This document shows positions 25,575 to 34,830 of a DNA stretch of 64,000 bases, piece after piece. The position numbers and the translations under genes are program-made. Origin of the DNA: Pseudorhodoplanes sp049324435 (GTDB taxonomy: Bacteria; Pseudomonadota; Alphaproteobacteria; Rhizobiales; Xanthobacteraceae). Position 1 is the stretch's first letter. Each line of letters opens with the position of its first letter. The notes below the pieces were generated by a model. The model ran no database searches. It saw only the letters and a list, made by a program, of their open reading frames with translations, and had not been told where the DNA came from. The stretch is from positions 43,193-107,192 of the forward strand of contig JBMOOQ010000003.1 in assembly GCA_049324435.1 (NCBI GenBank). Direction: 5' to 3'.

Positions 25575-26327
25575 TCACCGTCCCAGATAAACTTCGACCA
25601 CCCGCTCGTTGGTCGAAACATCGTCGATCGAGCCCTCTGCCAGCACCGACCCTTCATGCAGGCACGTGACCTTGACGCCGAGTTCGCGCACGAAATGCAT
25701 GTCGTGCTCGACCACGATCACGCTCTTTTCCCGATTGATTTCACGAAGCAACGCCGCGGTCTGCATGGTCTCCGCGTCGGTCATGCCGGCGACCGGCTCG
25801 TCGACCAGCAACAGCTTCGGCTCCTGGGCAAGCAGCATGCCGATTTCCAGCCATTGCTTCTGTCCGTGTGATAGCGAGCCCGCCTGCCGCCACCGCGCAG
25901 GCTTCAGCCGGATGATGTCTAGGATTTTCTCGATGCGGTTCGTGTCGTCGGCATTGGCGCGCCAGCGGAGGCTCGCGCGCGCGCTCTTGTCCATGCTCAG
26001 GGCGAGCAGAATGTTGTCCTCGACCGTATGCATCTCGAACACAGTTGGCTTCTGGAACTTGCGGCCGATACCGCGCCGCGCAATCTCGGTCTCGTCAAGC
26101 GCGGTCAGGTCGGCCTCGCCCTCGAACACCGCCGTGCCTTCGTCGGGCCGGGTCTTGCCGGTGATGACGTCCATCATTGTGGTCTTGCCAGCACCGTTCG
26201 GTCCGATGATCGCCCGCATCTCGCCGGGATCGATGGTCAGAGACAGATTATTCAGCGCCTTGAAGCCGTCGAACGATACCGAAATGGCATCGAGATATAG
26301 CAACGCCGACGTCGTCCGGGTATCCAT
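25575..26327 (-). CDS. urtD: Urea ABC transporter ATP-binding subunit UrtD
   Basis: This 250-residue LivG-like ATPase has Walker A (GPNGAGKTT), the UrtD-type signature SLSHGQKQWLEIGM and Walker B (LLVDEPVAGMTD). The SHGQ variant in place of SGGQ is characteristic of UrtD. It begins five bases after urtC and precedes the palindromic gap before urtE. Confidence 0.94.
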   Translation of the reverse strand: MDTRTTSALLYLDAISVSFDGFKALNNLSLTIDPGEMRAIIGPNGAGKTTMMDVITGKTRPDEGTAVFEGEADLTALDETEIARRGIGRKFQKPTVFEMHTVEDNILLALSMDKSARASLRWRANADDTNRIEKILDIIRLKPARWRQAGSLSHGQKQWLEIGMLLAQEPKLLLVDEPVAGMTDAETMQTAALLREINREKSVIVVEHDMHFVRELGVKVTCLHEGSVLAEGSIDDVSTNERVVEVYLGR

Positions 26328-26332
26328 GAGCG

Positions 26333-27493
26333 CTACTCCGCGGGCTTCGCTGCGGCATCAGCGACGGGCTCGCCGCCCCTCGCAGCGGCCCGTCGCTCCT
26401 GCCACTCGCCCCACCAGTGGGAGATGGTGCCCACGATGCCCCGCGGCAGAAACAGTGTAACGACCACGAACAAACCGCCGAGGAGGAACAGCCAGTATGG
26501 CGCAAGGAATCCGGTCGTGAAGGTGGTCTTGGCGTAATTCACGAGCAGCGCGCCGAGCACGGCACCGGTCAGCGTGCCGCGGCCACCGACCGCAACCCAC
26601 AGCACCGCCTCGATCGAGTTGGCTGGCGCAAATTCGCTCGGATTGATGATGCCGACCTGCGGCACATAAAGCGCGCCCGCGAGCCCCGCCATGCAGGCCG
26701 ACACCGTCCAGACGAAAAGCTTGTAGTTCTCGACCCGGTACCCGAGAAAGCGCGTGCGCGATTCCGCGTCGCGGATCGCCACCAGCACCTTGCCGAGCTT
26801 CGAGGTCACGATCTTGCGGCAGATGATGAAGCAAATGCCGAGTGCCGCGCAGGAGATCGCGAACAACGCCGCGCGCGTTGCTTGCGTCTGAACATTAAAG
26901 CCGAGGATATCCTTGAAATCGGTCAGACCGTTATTGCCGCCGAAGCCGAAATTGTTGCGGAAGAAGGCAAGCATCAGCGCGAAGGTCAGCGCCTGCGTGA
27001 TGATGGACAGATAGACGCCGGTCACGCGCGAGCGGAACGCAAACCATCCGAACAGGAAGGCCAGCGCGCCGGGCGCGAGGAACACCATCAGCATCGCGTA
27101 GGGGAAGGACTGGAAACCGTACCAGAAGAGCGGCAATTCCTTCCAGTTCAAGAATACCATGAAATCCGGCAGGATCGGATTGGCATAGACACCACGCGGG
27201 CCGATCTGCCGCATCAGGTACATCCCCATCGCGTAGCCGCCGAGCGCGAAGAAGGCACCGTGTCCAAGCGAGAGAATGCCGCAATAGCCCCAGATCAGGT
27301 CGATCGAGAGCGCCAGCAGCGCATAGCAGATGTATTTCCCGAACAGCGCAACCGCATAGGTCGGCACATGCAGGGGATGCGACGGCGGCAGCAACAGGTT
27401 GGACAGCGGCACGAGGATCGCGACCGCGGACAGGATCGTGAGAAACACGACCGACTGCTTGTCCAGCGTGCGGATGATGGGCCCGCCATTCAT
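26333..27493 (-). CDS. urtC: Urea ABC transporter permease UrtC
   Basis: This 386-residue LivM-like permease has about nine membrane segments and the motifs DLIWGYCGILSLGHGAFFALGGYAMG at about residues 63-88 and VGGRGTLTGAVLGALLVNYAKT near 315. The length and an insertion around GPRGVYANPILPDFMVFLNW are typical of UrtC. It lies 31 bases after urtB. Partner of UrtB in the high-affinity urea importer. Confidence 0.93.
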   Translation of the reverse strand: MNGGPIIRTLDKQSVVFLTILSAVAILVPLSNLLLPPSHPLHVPTYAVALFGKYICYALLALSIDLIWGYCGILSLGHGAFFALGGYAMGMYLMRQIGPRGVYANPILPDFMVFLNWKELPLFWYGFQSFPYAMLMVFLAPGALAFLFGWFAFRSRVTGVYLSIITQALTFALMLAFFRNNFGFGGNNGLTDFKDILGFNVQTQATRAALFAISCAALGICFIICRKIVTSKLGKVLVAIRDAESRTRFLGYRVENYKLFVWTVSACMAGLAGALYVPQVGIINPSEFAPANSIEAVLWVAVGGRGTLTGAVLGALLVNYAKTTFTTGFLAPYWLFLLGGLFVVVTLFLPRGIVGTISHWWGEWQERRAAARGGEPVADAAAKPAE

Positions 27494-27524
27494 GCGCGAC
27501 TCTCGGCGTTTCGACGATCGATCA

Positions 27525-29129
27525 TCATGCTTCCACCGCCCGGCCCTTGAGCGCGAACAGGCCGCGCGGGCGCTTCTGGATAAAGAGGATGATGAGGACG
27601 AGGATCGCGATCTTTGCGACTACCGCGCCGGCATAGGGCTCGAGGAACTTGTTGGCGATGCCGAGCGAGAAGGCGCCGACCAGGGTGCCCCACAGGTTGC
27701 CGACGCCGCCAAACACCACGACCATGAAGGAATCGATGATGTAACCCTGTCCGAGATTGGGCGACACATTGTCGATCTGGGAGAGCGCGACTCCGGCCAG
27801 ACCGGCAATGCCGGACCCAAGCCCGAATGTCAGCATGTCCACATTCGCCGTCTTGATCCCCATCGACGCTGCCATGCGGCGGTTCTGCGTCACCGCCCGC
27901 ATCTCCAGCCCGATACGGGTGAAGCGCAGGATGCCCAGGAGCCCGAAGAACACCGCGAGTGTGAATACGATGATCCACAGCCGATTATAGGTAATCGTAA
28001 GATGCCCGAGTTCGAAGGCTCCGCTCATCCATGATGGATTGCCGACCTCGCGATTGGTCGGACCAAAAATCGTGCGGGTCGCCTGCTGCAAAATCAGCGA
28101 GATGCCCCATGTTGCCAGCAGCGTGTCGAGCGCGCGGCCATAGAGCCACTGAATGACAGTGCGCTCGATCAGAATGCCGATCGCAGCGGACAGCATAAAC
28201 GCAACCGGAATGGCGATCACGAGCGAGTAATCGAACAAGGCCGGGTTATAGATACGGATCAACTCCTGCACCACAAAGGTGACATAGGCGCCGATCATCA
28301 CCATCTCACCGTGGGCCATATTGATGACGCCCATCACGCCGAAGGTGATGGCCAGGCCGATGGCCGCCAGCAAAAGCACTGAGCCGAGCGAGAGACCGTA
28401 CCAGGCATTTTGCAGAACCTCCCAGAACGCAAGGCGGTTCTGGATAGACTTGATGGCGTCCTGCGCGAGACGCTTCACCTCTGCCGAAGAATTCGCGGGC
28501 AGACCCGACAACAGCGCGAGTGCATCCTGATAGCCACGTTCTCGGATCACGCCGACGGCGGCGACTTTGTCAGCTTCCGACGCATCGTCCTTGTAGAGAA
28601 CGATGGCAGCCCGCGCTTCCGTCATGACGCGCTTAACGCTCCCACTGGTTTCCTTCGCAATCGCCACGTCGAGCGCCGGCAACGCATTGGCGTCGCGCGA
28701 TTTGAATACCGCCTGCGCAGAAGCCATCCGCTGACGCGGATCAGTCGCCATCAGCGTGAGACTGCCAAGCGCGGCATCGATAGCACGGCGCAAGCGGTTG
28801 TTAAGGCGAACCGTCGAAAGGCTGGAAGGCGGGGACACGGCGGCCTCGCCGGTCGCGGCGTCTAAGACGCGGTCGCCGCGCCGTATGAAAATCCTTTTGC
28901 TCGCAGGATCGAAAGCGAGCTCGCCGGCCTGCAACGCTTCGATGATCGCAATCGCACGCGGCGAGCCGGACGCAGTGATCGCGGTGATCCCGTCCTCCGT
29001 ATCGCGGAACGAATCCGCGGAGAATTTCGTCAGCGCCTCATCGAGTGTCTGGCTGAACGCGGGCGGCGCTGCGACGAGAATGGCAACCGCAAGCATGCAC
29101 GCGACCAGCCGGCCGCAGAATAATGTCAT
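27525..29129 (-). CDS. urtB: Urea ABC transporter permease UrtB
   Basis: This 534-residue permease has the long N-terminal periplasmic region unique to UrtB: a signal-like start and about 200 residues of helical repeats. A LivH-like membrane domain follows (AIGLAITFGVMGVINMAHGEMVMIGAY at about residue 270). The C-terminal GGVGNLWGTLVGAFSLGIANK is the permease-ATPase contact region. It forms the pore with UrtC. Confidence 0.93.
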   Translation of the reverse strand: MTLFCGRLVACMLAVAILVAAPPAFSQTLDEALTKFSADSFRDTEDGITAITASGSPRAIAIIEALQAGELAFDPASKRIFIRRGDRVLDAATGEAAVSPPSSLSTVRLNNRLRRAIDAALGSLTLMATDPRQRMASAQAVFKSRDANALPALDVAIAKETSGSVKRVMTEARAAIVLYKDDASEADKVAAVGVIRERGYQDALALLSGLPANSSAEVKRLAQDAIKSIQNRLAFWEVLQNAWYGLSLGSVLLLAAIGLAITFGVMGVINMAHGEMVMIGAYVTFVVQELIRIYNPALFDYSLVIAIPVAFMLSAAIGILIERTVIQWLYGRALDTLLATWGISLILQQATRTIFGPTNREVGNPSWMSGAFELGHLTITYNRLWIIVFTLAVFFGLLGILRFTRIGLEMRAVTQNRRMAASMGIKTANVDMLTFGLGSGIAGLAGVALSQIDNVSPNLGQGYIIDSFMVVVFGGVGNLWGTLVGAFSLGIANKFLEPYAGAVVAKIAILVLIILFIQKRPRGLFALKGRAVEA

Positions 29130-29217
29130 CGTTCACGTTGCCCCGGCATTCCGTTCGAAAGGTGGAGGCGGCGGCTTGCGCCGCCTCCGGTGTCAGCAGA
29201 AATCGCAGATCAGGCGC

Positions 29218-30537
29218 TTACGACCCCTGACCTCCGCACTTCTTGGTAACCTTGTTGTAGTTGCCGCACTTGAGATTGACCCAGTCAGCAATCAGGTCCT
29301 TGGAACCTTCCAGATGCGGCGACCAGGCTTCGCCGGGGATCAGGCCGTCTGTCTTCCAGACGACATCGAACTGACCGTCACCGCGCACTTCGCCGATGAA
29401 GACCGGCTTGGTGATGTGATGGTTCGGCAGCATTTCCGAGACGCCGCCGGTCAGGTTCGGCACCTTGATGCCGGGCAGTGCGTCGATCACCTTGTCCGGA
29501 TTGGTGGTGCCCGCCTTCTTGACCGCCTCGACCCACATATTGAACCCGATCACGTGGGCTTCCATCGGATCGTTGGTCACGCGCTTCGGATTCTTCGTGA
29601 AGGCCTTCCACTTCGCGATGAATTCCTTGTTGGCGGGCGTGTCGATCGACTGGAAGTAATTCCACGCAGCGAGGTGGCCTTCCAGCGGCTTGGTATCGAT
29701 ACCGGCGAGTTCTTCCTCGCCGACCGAGAAGGCCACGACCGGGATGTCCTTTGCCTTCACCCCACGATTGCCAAGCTCCTTGTAGAACGGAACGTTGGCG
29801 TCGCCATTGATGGTGGAAACGACCGCAGTCTTCTTTCCGGCGGAGCCGAATTTCACGATGTCGGCAACGCGGGTCTGCCAGTCAGAGTGGCCGAACGGCG
29901 TGTAGTTGATCGAGATATCTTCGTCCTTGACGCCCTTGGACTTCAGATAAGCTTCCAGAATTTTGTTGGTGGTGCGCGGATAGACGTAGTCGGTGCCTTC
30001 CAGCACCCAGCGCTGCACCTTCTCTTCCTTCATCAGATAGTCGACGGCGGGGATCGCCTGCTGGTTGGGCGCGGCACCGGTGTAGAATACGTTGCGTTCG
30101 CTTTCCTCGCCCTCGTACTGCACCGGATAGAACAGGATCGAGTTGAGTTCCTTGAAGACCGGCAGCACGGACTTGCGCGACACCGAGGTCCAGCAGCCGA
30201 ATACGGCCGCGACTTTTTCCTTGGTGATCAGTTCGCGTGCCTTTTCGGCGAACAGAGGCCAGTTCGAAGCCGGGTCGACCACGACCGCTTCGAGCTTCTT
30301 GCCGAGCAAGCCGCCCTTCTTGTTCTGCTCCTCGATCAGCATGAGCATCACGTCCTTCAGCGTGGTCTCGCTGATGGCCATGGTGCCCGAGAGCGAATGG
30401 AGAATGCCGACCTTGATGGTTTCCTGAGCCTTGGCGGGCAATGCGGCTGCCAGTGACAGCGCCAGGCCCGCGGCCGAAGCCAAAAGCCAGCGGCGGGCAA
30501 TCGATCGCGGAGCGACCGCACGTTTGGAGTAAATCAT
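29218..30537 (-). CDS. urtA: Urea ABC transporter substrate-binding protein UrtA
   Basis: This 439-residue periplasmic urea-binding protein has an N-terminal export signal containing ARRWLLASAAGLALS, possibly a Tat signal, ending near AKAQE. The mature part starts TIKVGILHSLSGTMAIS, the UrtA consensus. FGCWTSVSRKSVLPVFKEL and ENCLLFYPVQYEG-type segments follow. It is the first gene of urtABCDE and has a sigma-54 promoter about 50 bases ahead. Confidence 0.94.
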   Translation of the reverse strand: MIYSKRAVAPRSIARRWLLASAAGLALSLAAALPAKAQETIKVGILHSLSGTMAISETTLKDVMLMLIEEQNKKGGLLGKKLEAVVVDPASNWPLFAEKARELITKEKVAAVFGCWTSVSRKSVLPVFKELNSILFYPVQYEGEESERNVFYTGAAPNQQAIPAVDYLMKEEKVQRWVLEGTDYVYPRTTNKILEAYLKSKGVKDEDISINYTPFGHSDWQTRVADIVKFGSAGKKTAVVSTINGDANVPFYKELGNRGVKAKDIPVVAFSVGEEELAGIDTKPLEGHLAAWNYFQSIDTPANKEFIAKWKAFTKNPKRVTNDPMEAHVIGFNMWVEAVKKAGTTNPDKVIDALPGIKVPNLTGGVSEMLPNHHITKPVFIGEVRGDGQFDVVWKTDGLIPGEAWSPHLEGSKDLIADWVNLKCGNYNKVTKKCGGQGS

Positions 30538-30599
30538 GTTGTTTCCTCTGCTTCACGCGCACGCCAGGGACCCCGGCATCCCGCGCCGCAGCAGAGTTC

Positions 30600-30614
30600 G
30601 CAAAGGCCGTGCCA
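30600..30614 (-). promoter_or_regulatory. Sigma-54 (-24/-12) promoter of the urt operon
   Basis: The minus strand reads TGGCACGGCCTTTGC, matching the RpoN consensus TGGCACG-N4-TTGC at every conserved base with correct spacing. The transcription start would fall near 30588, about 50 bases before the urtA ATG. Nitrogen-controlled NtrC-RpoN activation of urea uptake is well known in other bacteria. An imperfect inverted repeat GGTG-N9-CACC at 30634-30650 is too close to the promoter for a usual NtrC enhancer. The remaining gap (30538-30849) must also hold the promoter of the TPR gene; none was assigned. Confidence 0.8.
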
Positions 30615-30849
30615 ATTTCCGAAACTGGTCCAAGGTGTTGAGTCAGCACCGGAAACCCAATGCGCCCGTCGCCTTCAAAATAAGCAAACGCACCTGGGCG
30701 CTCACGGATTAAACCAATTGCCTATTTTTTGTTCAATTATGGGAAGCAATTCTGCCATCGCGTCCCGGATCGCCTCGATCATAGCGTCGGGACGGTCGCG
30801 GCACGCGCAAAACCGTGTCAGGAAGAAGCCGGATGAAAGACTCTCTCTC

Positions 30850-32049
30850 ATGACCGCGCGACCGCTCTCCTGTCTCGCTGGCGCAGCGTTCCTCCTTGTT
30901 GCCGCTGCGGCTCAAGCCCAATCACCAGGCGATCCGGTCGCACTGCTCAACCGGGCCGCTGAACTGTCCCAGGCCGGTAACGCGGCCGACGCGCTGCCGC
31001 TCGCGCAACAGGCGCTGACCGCCCTCGAGAAGCAGCACGGACCGAACCATCCCGATGTCGGATCGGCCGCCGCCTATCTCGCGATCCTCAATCAGCGGCT
31101 TGGACGTCCAACAGACGCCGAACCGCTCTACCTGCGCGCGCTCTCGATCCGGCAGAAGGCGCTCGGCGCCGAACATCCGGATGTTGCGGTCATCACCGAA
31201 AATCTTGCCCTGCTCTACCGTGCGAGCGGCCGGCACGACGAAGCAGAATTGCTGTTCAAGCGCGCGCTCGCGATCAACGAAAAAGCGCACGGCCCGGACC
31301 ACCCTTCGGTAGCGGCAAGCGCCGGCGGCCTTGCGGCCATCTATCAGGATGCCGGGCGTCAACGCGACGCCGAGCCGCTCTACCTCCGCGCGCTTGCGAT
31401 CCGCGAAAAGGCCTTTGGACCCGGGCATCCCCAGGTCGCAGCATCTCTGGTGACCCTTGGAGAAATGTACCGGACGTCTGGCCGACTCTCCGAAGCCGAG
31501 CCGCTGTTCAAGCGCGCGCTCAAGATCACCGAGGCCTCGTTCGGTCCCGAACATCCCGACGTTGCGACCACCCTCCAGGAACTGGCGATGACCTATTGGG
31601 TGCAGAACCGGATCGATGAGGTCGAGCCGCTGTTCAAGCGAACGCTCGCGATCCGCGAGAAAGCCTATGGACAGCATCACCCGGCTGTCGCGCAGACCTT
31701 GAATACCATGGCGGGCTTCTATCGCGATCAGGGCCGCCACAGCGATGCCGAACCCTATTTCAAGCGCGTTGTCGCAATGTACGAAAAGGCGCTCGGTCCG
31801 GACCATCCCGGTGTCGCGACCTCGCTCAACAATCTGGCCGTGCTCTATCAGGAAATGGGCCGGCCGGCCGATGCCGAGCCGCTCGCCAGACGCGCGCTGA
31901 CGATCCGCGAAAAGACTTACGGCTCAAATAGCCCGCTATTGTTGAACACCATTCACAACCTCGCAGAGCTGTACCGCACGCTCGGGCGCAATGCCGACGC
32001 TGACGCCCTGAACAGGCGCGCGGAGACAATCAAGCAGAAATCGAAGTGA
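30850..32049 (+). CDS. Exported tetratricopeptide-repeat protein (kinesin-light-chain type)
   Basis: The 399-residue product has a signal peptide (residues 1-24, ending AAAQAQS), then eight 42-residue TPR units. Each carries a version of AEPLYLRALAIREKAxG...HPDVA...LA.LY...GR. This is the TPR_12/kinesin-light-chain subtype, a protein-protein interaction scaffold, here probably periplasmic. The ATG at 30850 begins the signal peptide, with only a weak upstream ribosome site; a GTG at 30817 is an alternative. It is divergent from urtA. No catalytic domain is present and its partners are unknown. Confidence 0.85.
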   Translation: MTARPLSCLAGAAFLLVAAAAQAQSPGDPVALLNRAAELSQAGNAADALPLAQQALTALEKQHGPNHPDVGSAAAYLAILNQRLGRPTDAEPLYLRALSIRQKALGAEHPDVAVITENLALLYRASGRHDEAELLFKRALAINEKAHGPDHPSVAASAGGLAAIYQDAGRQRDAEPLYLRALAIREKAFGPGHPQVAASLVTLGEMYRTSGRLSEAEPLFKRALKITEASFGPEHPDVATTLQELAMTYWVQNRIDEVEPLFKRTLAIREKAYGQHHPAVAQTLNTMAGFYRDQGRHSDAEPYFKRVVAMYEKALGPDHPGVATSLNNLAVLYQEMGRPADAEPLARRALTIREKTYGSNSPLLLNTIHNLAELYRTLGRNADADALNRRAETIKQKSK

Positions 32050-32173
32050 AGTCTTAATCCGGCTCAATTCGTGGCATCCGGCACCGGGCCATCATTCGCC
32101 CTGCGCTATGCTCTTGTGCTGGGCTTGGGGATGTTGCAAATCCCCGCGCAAACGATTGCTGGAGAGAGACGTC

Positions 32174-32896
32174 ATGGCCCAGAAGACCGGACTCGTTGTG
32201 ACTGCCCACCCGGGCGATTTCGTATGGCGGGCGGGCGGCGCGATCGCGCATCACGCCAAACTCGGTTACCGCATGAAGATCGTCTGCATGAGCTTCGGCG
32301 AGCGCGGCGAGAGCCAGTTCGCCTGGAAGGAAGCCGGCGCGACGCTGGAAAGCGTCAAGGCGGGCCGCAAGGATGAGGCAGAGCGTGCCGCGGCGTTGCT
32401 CGGCGCGGAGATCGAATTTTTCGATGCCGGCGACTATCCGCTCAAGCTGACAGACGCGCATTTCGACCGCATGGTCGACATCTATCGCGAAACCAATCCG
32501 GCATTCGTTCTCACCCACGCGCTGAAGGACCCCTACAATTTCGACCATCCCAACGCCGCCCATTTCGCACAGGAAACGCGTGTGGTTGCGCAGGCGATGG
32601 GCCACAAGCCGGGTGCGAAATACCAGTATTCCGCGCCGCCGGTTTACCTGTTCGAGCCGCACCAGCCAGAGCAATGCGACTTCAAGCCGGACCTCATTCT
32701 CAAGATCGATGATGTCTGGGAGACCAAATACAAGGCGTTCCAGATTTTGGCGGCGCAAAAGCACCTCTGGCACTATTACGAGCGCGTGGCGCTGAACCGC
32801 GGCATTCAGGGTTCGCGCAACACCGGCATCCCGATGACCTATGGTGAGGCCTACCAGACGCTGTTCCCGCGCGTCGTCACGGACACGCTGGGCTGA
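32174..32896 (+). CDS. galB: GalB-like 4-oxalomesaconate hydratase (PIG-L/LmbE fold)
   Basis: This 240-residue PIG-L-superfamily protein has the usual N-terminal AHPDD metal motif as AHPGDF, with His12 and Asp15 kept but the deacetylase catalytic Asp replaced by Gly. HPNAAH near residue 120 supplies the further metal ligand. Loss of that Asp and adjacency to a LigK/GalC-type aldolase fit GalB, the zinc hydratase of gallate and protocatechuate 4,5-cleavage, rather than a sugar deacetylase. The ATG at 32174 follows GGAGAGAG. It is 17 bases ahead of the aldolase gene. Confidence 0.78.
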   Translation: MAQKTGLVVTAHPGDFVWRAGGAIAHHAKLGYRMKIVCMSFGERGESQFAWKEAGATLESVKAGRKDEAERAAALLGAEIEFFDAGDYPLKLTDAHFDRMVDIYRETNPAFVLTHALKDPYNFDHPNAAHFAQETRVVAQAMGHKPGAKYQYSAPPVYLFEPHQPEQCDFKPDLILKIDDVWETKYKAFQILAAQKHLWHYYERVALNRGIQGSRNTGIPMTYGEAYQTLFPRVVTDTLG

Positions 32897-32913
32897 GCGG
32901 GGGAGGCATCGCG

Positions 32914-33606
32914 ATGAAGACCGTCGTCGTCCGCAATATCGAACGCGCCGATCCTGCGGCCTGCAAAATTCTGGCAGGGCTTGGCGTCTCGACCTCGCAC
33001 GAGGCGCTTGGCCGCTCCGGCCTGATGAAGCCCTATATGCGTCCGATCTGGCCGGGCGCCGCCATCTGCGGTCCTGCCGTGACCATCACGGCGCAGCCGG
33101 GCGACAACTGGATGATCCATGTCGCAATCGAGCAATGCAAACCCGGCGACGTGCTGGTGGTCGGCGTCACCGCCGACAATACCGACGGCATGTTTGGCGA
33201 CCTGCTCGCGACCTCGGCCAAAGCCCGCGGTGTGCAGGGGCTCATCATCGATGCCGGCTGCCGCGACGTCGCGACACTGAAGGAGATGGGCTTCCCGGTC
33301 TGGTCGAAGGCGATCTCGGCCAAGGGAACGGTGAAGGCGACGCTCGGCGCGGTCAACATTCCGGTGGTCTGCGCCGGCGTGAATGTGGTCCCGGGCGATG
33401 CGATCGTGGCCGACGACGACGGGGTGGTGGTGATCCCGCGCAAGCTCGCGGCCGAGGTCGCCGCCAAGGGCCAGAAGCGCGAAGCCGACGAGACCGCCAA
33501 GCGTGAGAAGCTCGCCTCAGGGGTGCTCGGTCTCGACATGTATAACATGCGCGAGCCGCTCGCGAAGGCGGGCCTCGTCTATGTCGACAATCCGGAGGAC
33601 GTCTGA
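32914..33606 (+). CDS. ligK: 4-carboxy-4-hydroxy-2-oxoadipate aldolase / oxaloacetate decarboxylase (LigK/GalC type)
   Basis: This 230-residue RraA-fold class II aldolase cleaves 4-carboxy-4-hydroxy-2-oxoadipate to pyruvate and oxaloacetate. The metal-binding region GLIIDAGCRDVATL at about residues 109-122 includes the conserved Arg-Asp, and NTDGMFGDLLATSAKARG precedes it. RraA proteins are shorter and lack the C-terminal extension seen here. Together with GalB it forms the last two steps of protocatechuate/gallate 4,5-cleavage. The ring-cleavage dioxygenase is not in the window. Confidence 0.88.
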   Translation: MKTVVVRNIERADPAACKILAGLGVSTSHEALGRSGLMKPYMRPIWPGAAICGPAVTITAQPGDNWMIHVAIEQCKPGDVLVVGVTADNTDGMFGDLLATSAKARGVQGLIIDAGCRDVATLKEMGFPVWSKAISAKGTVKATLGAVNIPVVCAGVNVVPGDAIVADDDGVVVIPRKLAAEVAAKGQKREADETAKREKLASGVLGLDMYNMREPLAKAGLVYVDNPEDV

Positions 33607-33609
33607 AGC

Positions 33610-34068
33610 TCACAAATTCCAAAGGCGGCCGGTCGATCCCACCAGCACGGTGACGACCCCGAGCGCCAGATTGATCGCGACCAGCTTGCGGATCATGGCG
33701 AGCTGCTTGCCGGCATTCGGCCAGTCAACGGCCTCAACGTATGTCTGCAGCCGCCGCCATGGGGCGAAATTGAGATGCAGGTAGATCAGCATCATCAGGA
33801 TGCCTGTCCCCTGCATGATGTGGATGAAGAGCGGCGCGCGAAAACCGCCGTAAGTCATGAACATCATCGCGTAGCCGCTGACGAGCAGCGCCACGATCGA
33901 AACGCCGACCCAGGGCAGGAAACGCGCGAACACATCACGCCACAGCGTGAGCCGTACAGGAGCGTCCAGCGCGCCGGCTGCCGGCCGCAACACCATATAG
34001 GCGAAGGCCATACCGCCCACCCAGAACAGCGCCGCCAGGATATGAGCAGCGAGAAGCGCGACCTGCAT
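33610..34068 (-). CDS. CopD-like four-helix membrane protein
   Basis: This 152-residue protein has four predicted membrane helices starting from the N-terminus (VALLAAHILAALFWVGGMAFA), with conserved His in the first and third. This resembles the CopD domain and related heme-binding membrane proteins. Copper or heme involvement is inferred from the family. It converges on the aldolase gene, three bases between stops, and is divergent from the DUF938 gene. Confidence 0.75.
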   Translation of the reverse strand: MQVALLAAHILAALFWVGGMAFAYMVLRPAAGALDAPVRLTLWRDVFARFLPWVGVSIVALLVSGYAMMFMTYGGFRAPLFIHIMQGTGILMMLIYLHLNFAPWRRLQTYVEAVDWPNAGKQLAMIRKLVAINLALGVVTVLVGSTGRLWNL

Positions 34069-34137
34069 CGCGTGACCTCCATTGCAATCTGATGGGAGGC
34101 ACTAGGTGAAGAAGCCTGGAATGTCTACAATGAGCAG

Positions 34138-34830
34138 ATGAGCGGCAAGCGTCCTTCACAGAATCCGATCGACCCGATTGCCGAAGGCGATCTGCGCCTG
34201 GACGCGCCGTCCTTCCATCGCAACTGTGCGCCGATCTGGGCGGAACTGTCGGGCTATCTGAAGGACAGACAAGGCAACGTGCTGGAGGTCGGAAGCGGGT
34301 CTGGCCAGCATGTGATCGAATTCGCCAAGGCCTCTCCTCACCTGTTGTGGTGGCCGACCGATTACGACGAGCGCAATCTGAAAAGCATCGACGCCTGGCG
34401 CCGCCATTCGCAGGTGCAAAATGTGGAGGAAGCGCGAAAGCTCGATCTCTGCGCGCTGGAATGGGGCCTGAACGAAGCCGATTCCGCAACGCTTAGCGAC
34501 CTCACAGCGATCTTCTGCGCCAATGTGCTGCATATCTCGCCGTGGCGCACCACGCGCGGATTGATGTGGGGCGCCTCACAACGCCTGCATCCGGGTGGGC
34601 TGCTGTTTATCTACGGCCCGTTCAAGCAGGACGGCCAGCATACCGCACCCAGCAACGAAGCCTTCGACGCTTCGCTGCGCGCCCGCAACCCGGAATGGGG
34701 CGTGCGCGACATCGCCGACATTCAGGCAGTCGCGCACGAACATGGCCTGCTGCTCGCGGAAATTGAGCCGATGCCGGCAAACAACATGCTGCTGATATTT
34801 GAACGGCGCGGACAACAAGGCCGCGACTAG
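34138..34830 (+). CDS. DUF938 family SAM-dependent methyltransferase
   Basis: This 230-residue class I methyltransferase fold has the glycine-rich SAM motif LEVGSGSGQHVIEFA at about residues 44-58, followed by the DUF938 blocks WWPTDYDERNLKSIDAW and ANVLHISPWR. The substrate is unknown for this family. The ATG at 34138 has no strong ribosome site but gives the standard start. The TAG stop overlaps that of the next, convergent gene through a shared CTAG. Confidence 0.85.
   Translation: MSGKRPSQNPIDPIAEGDLRLDAPSFHRNCAPIWAELSGYLKDRQGNVLEVGSGSGQHVIEFAKASPHLLWWPTDYDERNLKSIDAWRRHSQVQNVEEARKLDLCALEWGLNEADSATLSDLTAIFCANVLHISPWRTTRGLMWGASQRLHPGGLLFIYGPFKQDGQHTAPSNEAFDASLRARNPEWGVRDIADIQAVAHEHGLLLAEIEPMPANNMLLIFERRGQQGRD

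Noticed and set aside
30634..30650. GGTG-N9-CACC repeat as an NtrC enhancer for urtA
   Set aside because: Half-sites are in the reverse sense to the NtrC consensus and the repeat is only about 20 bases from the -24 element.
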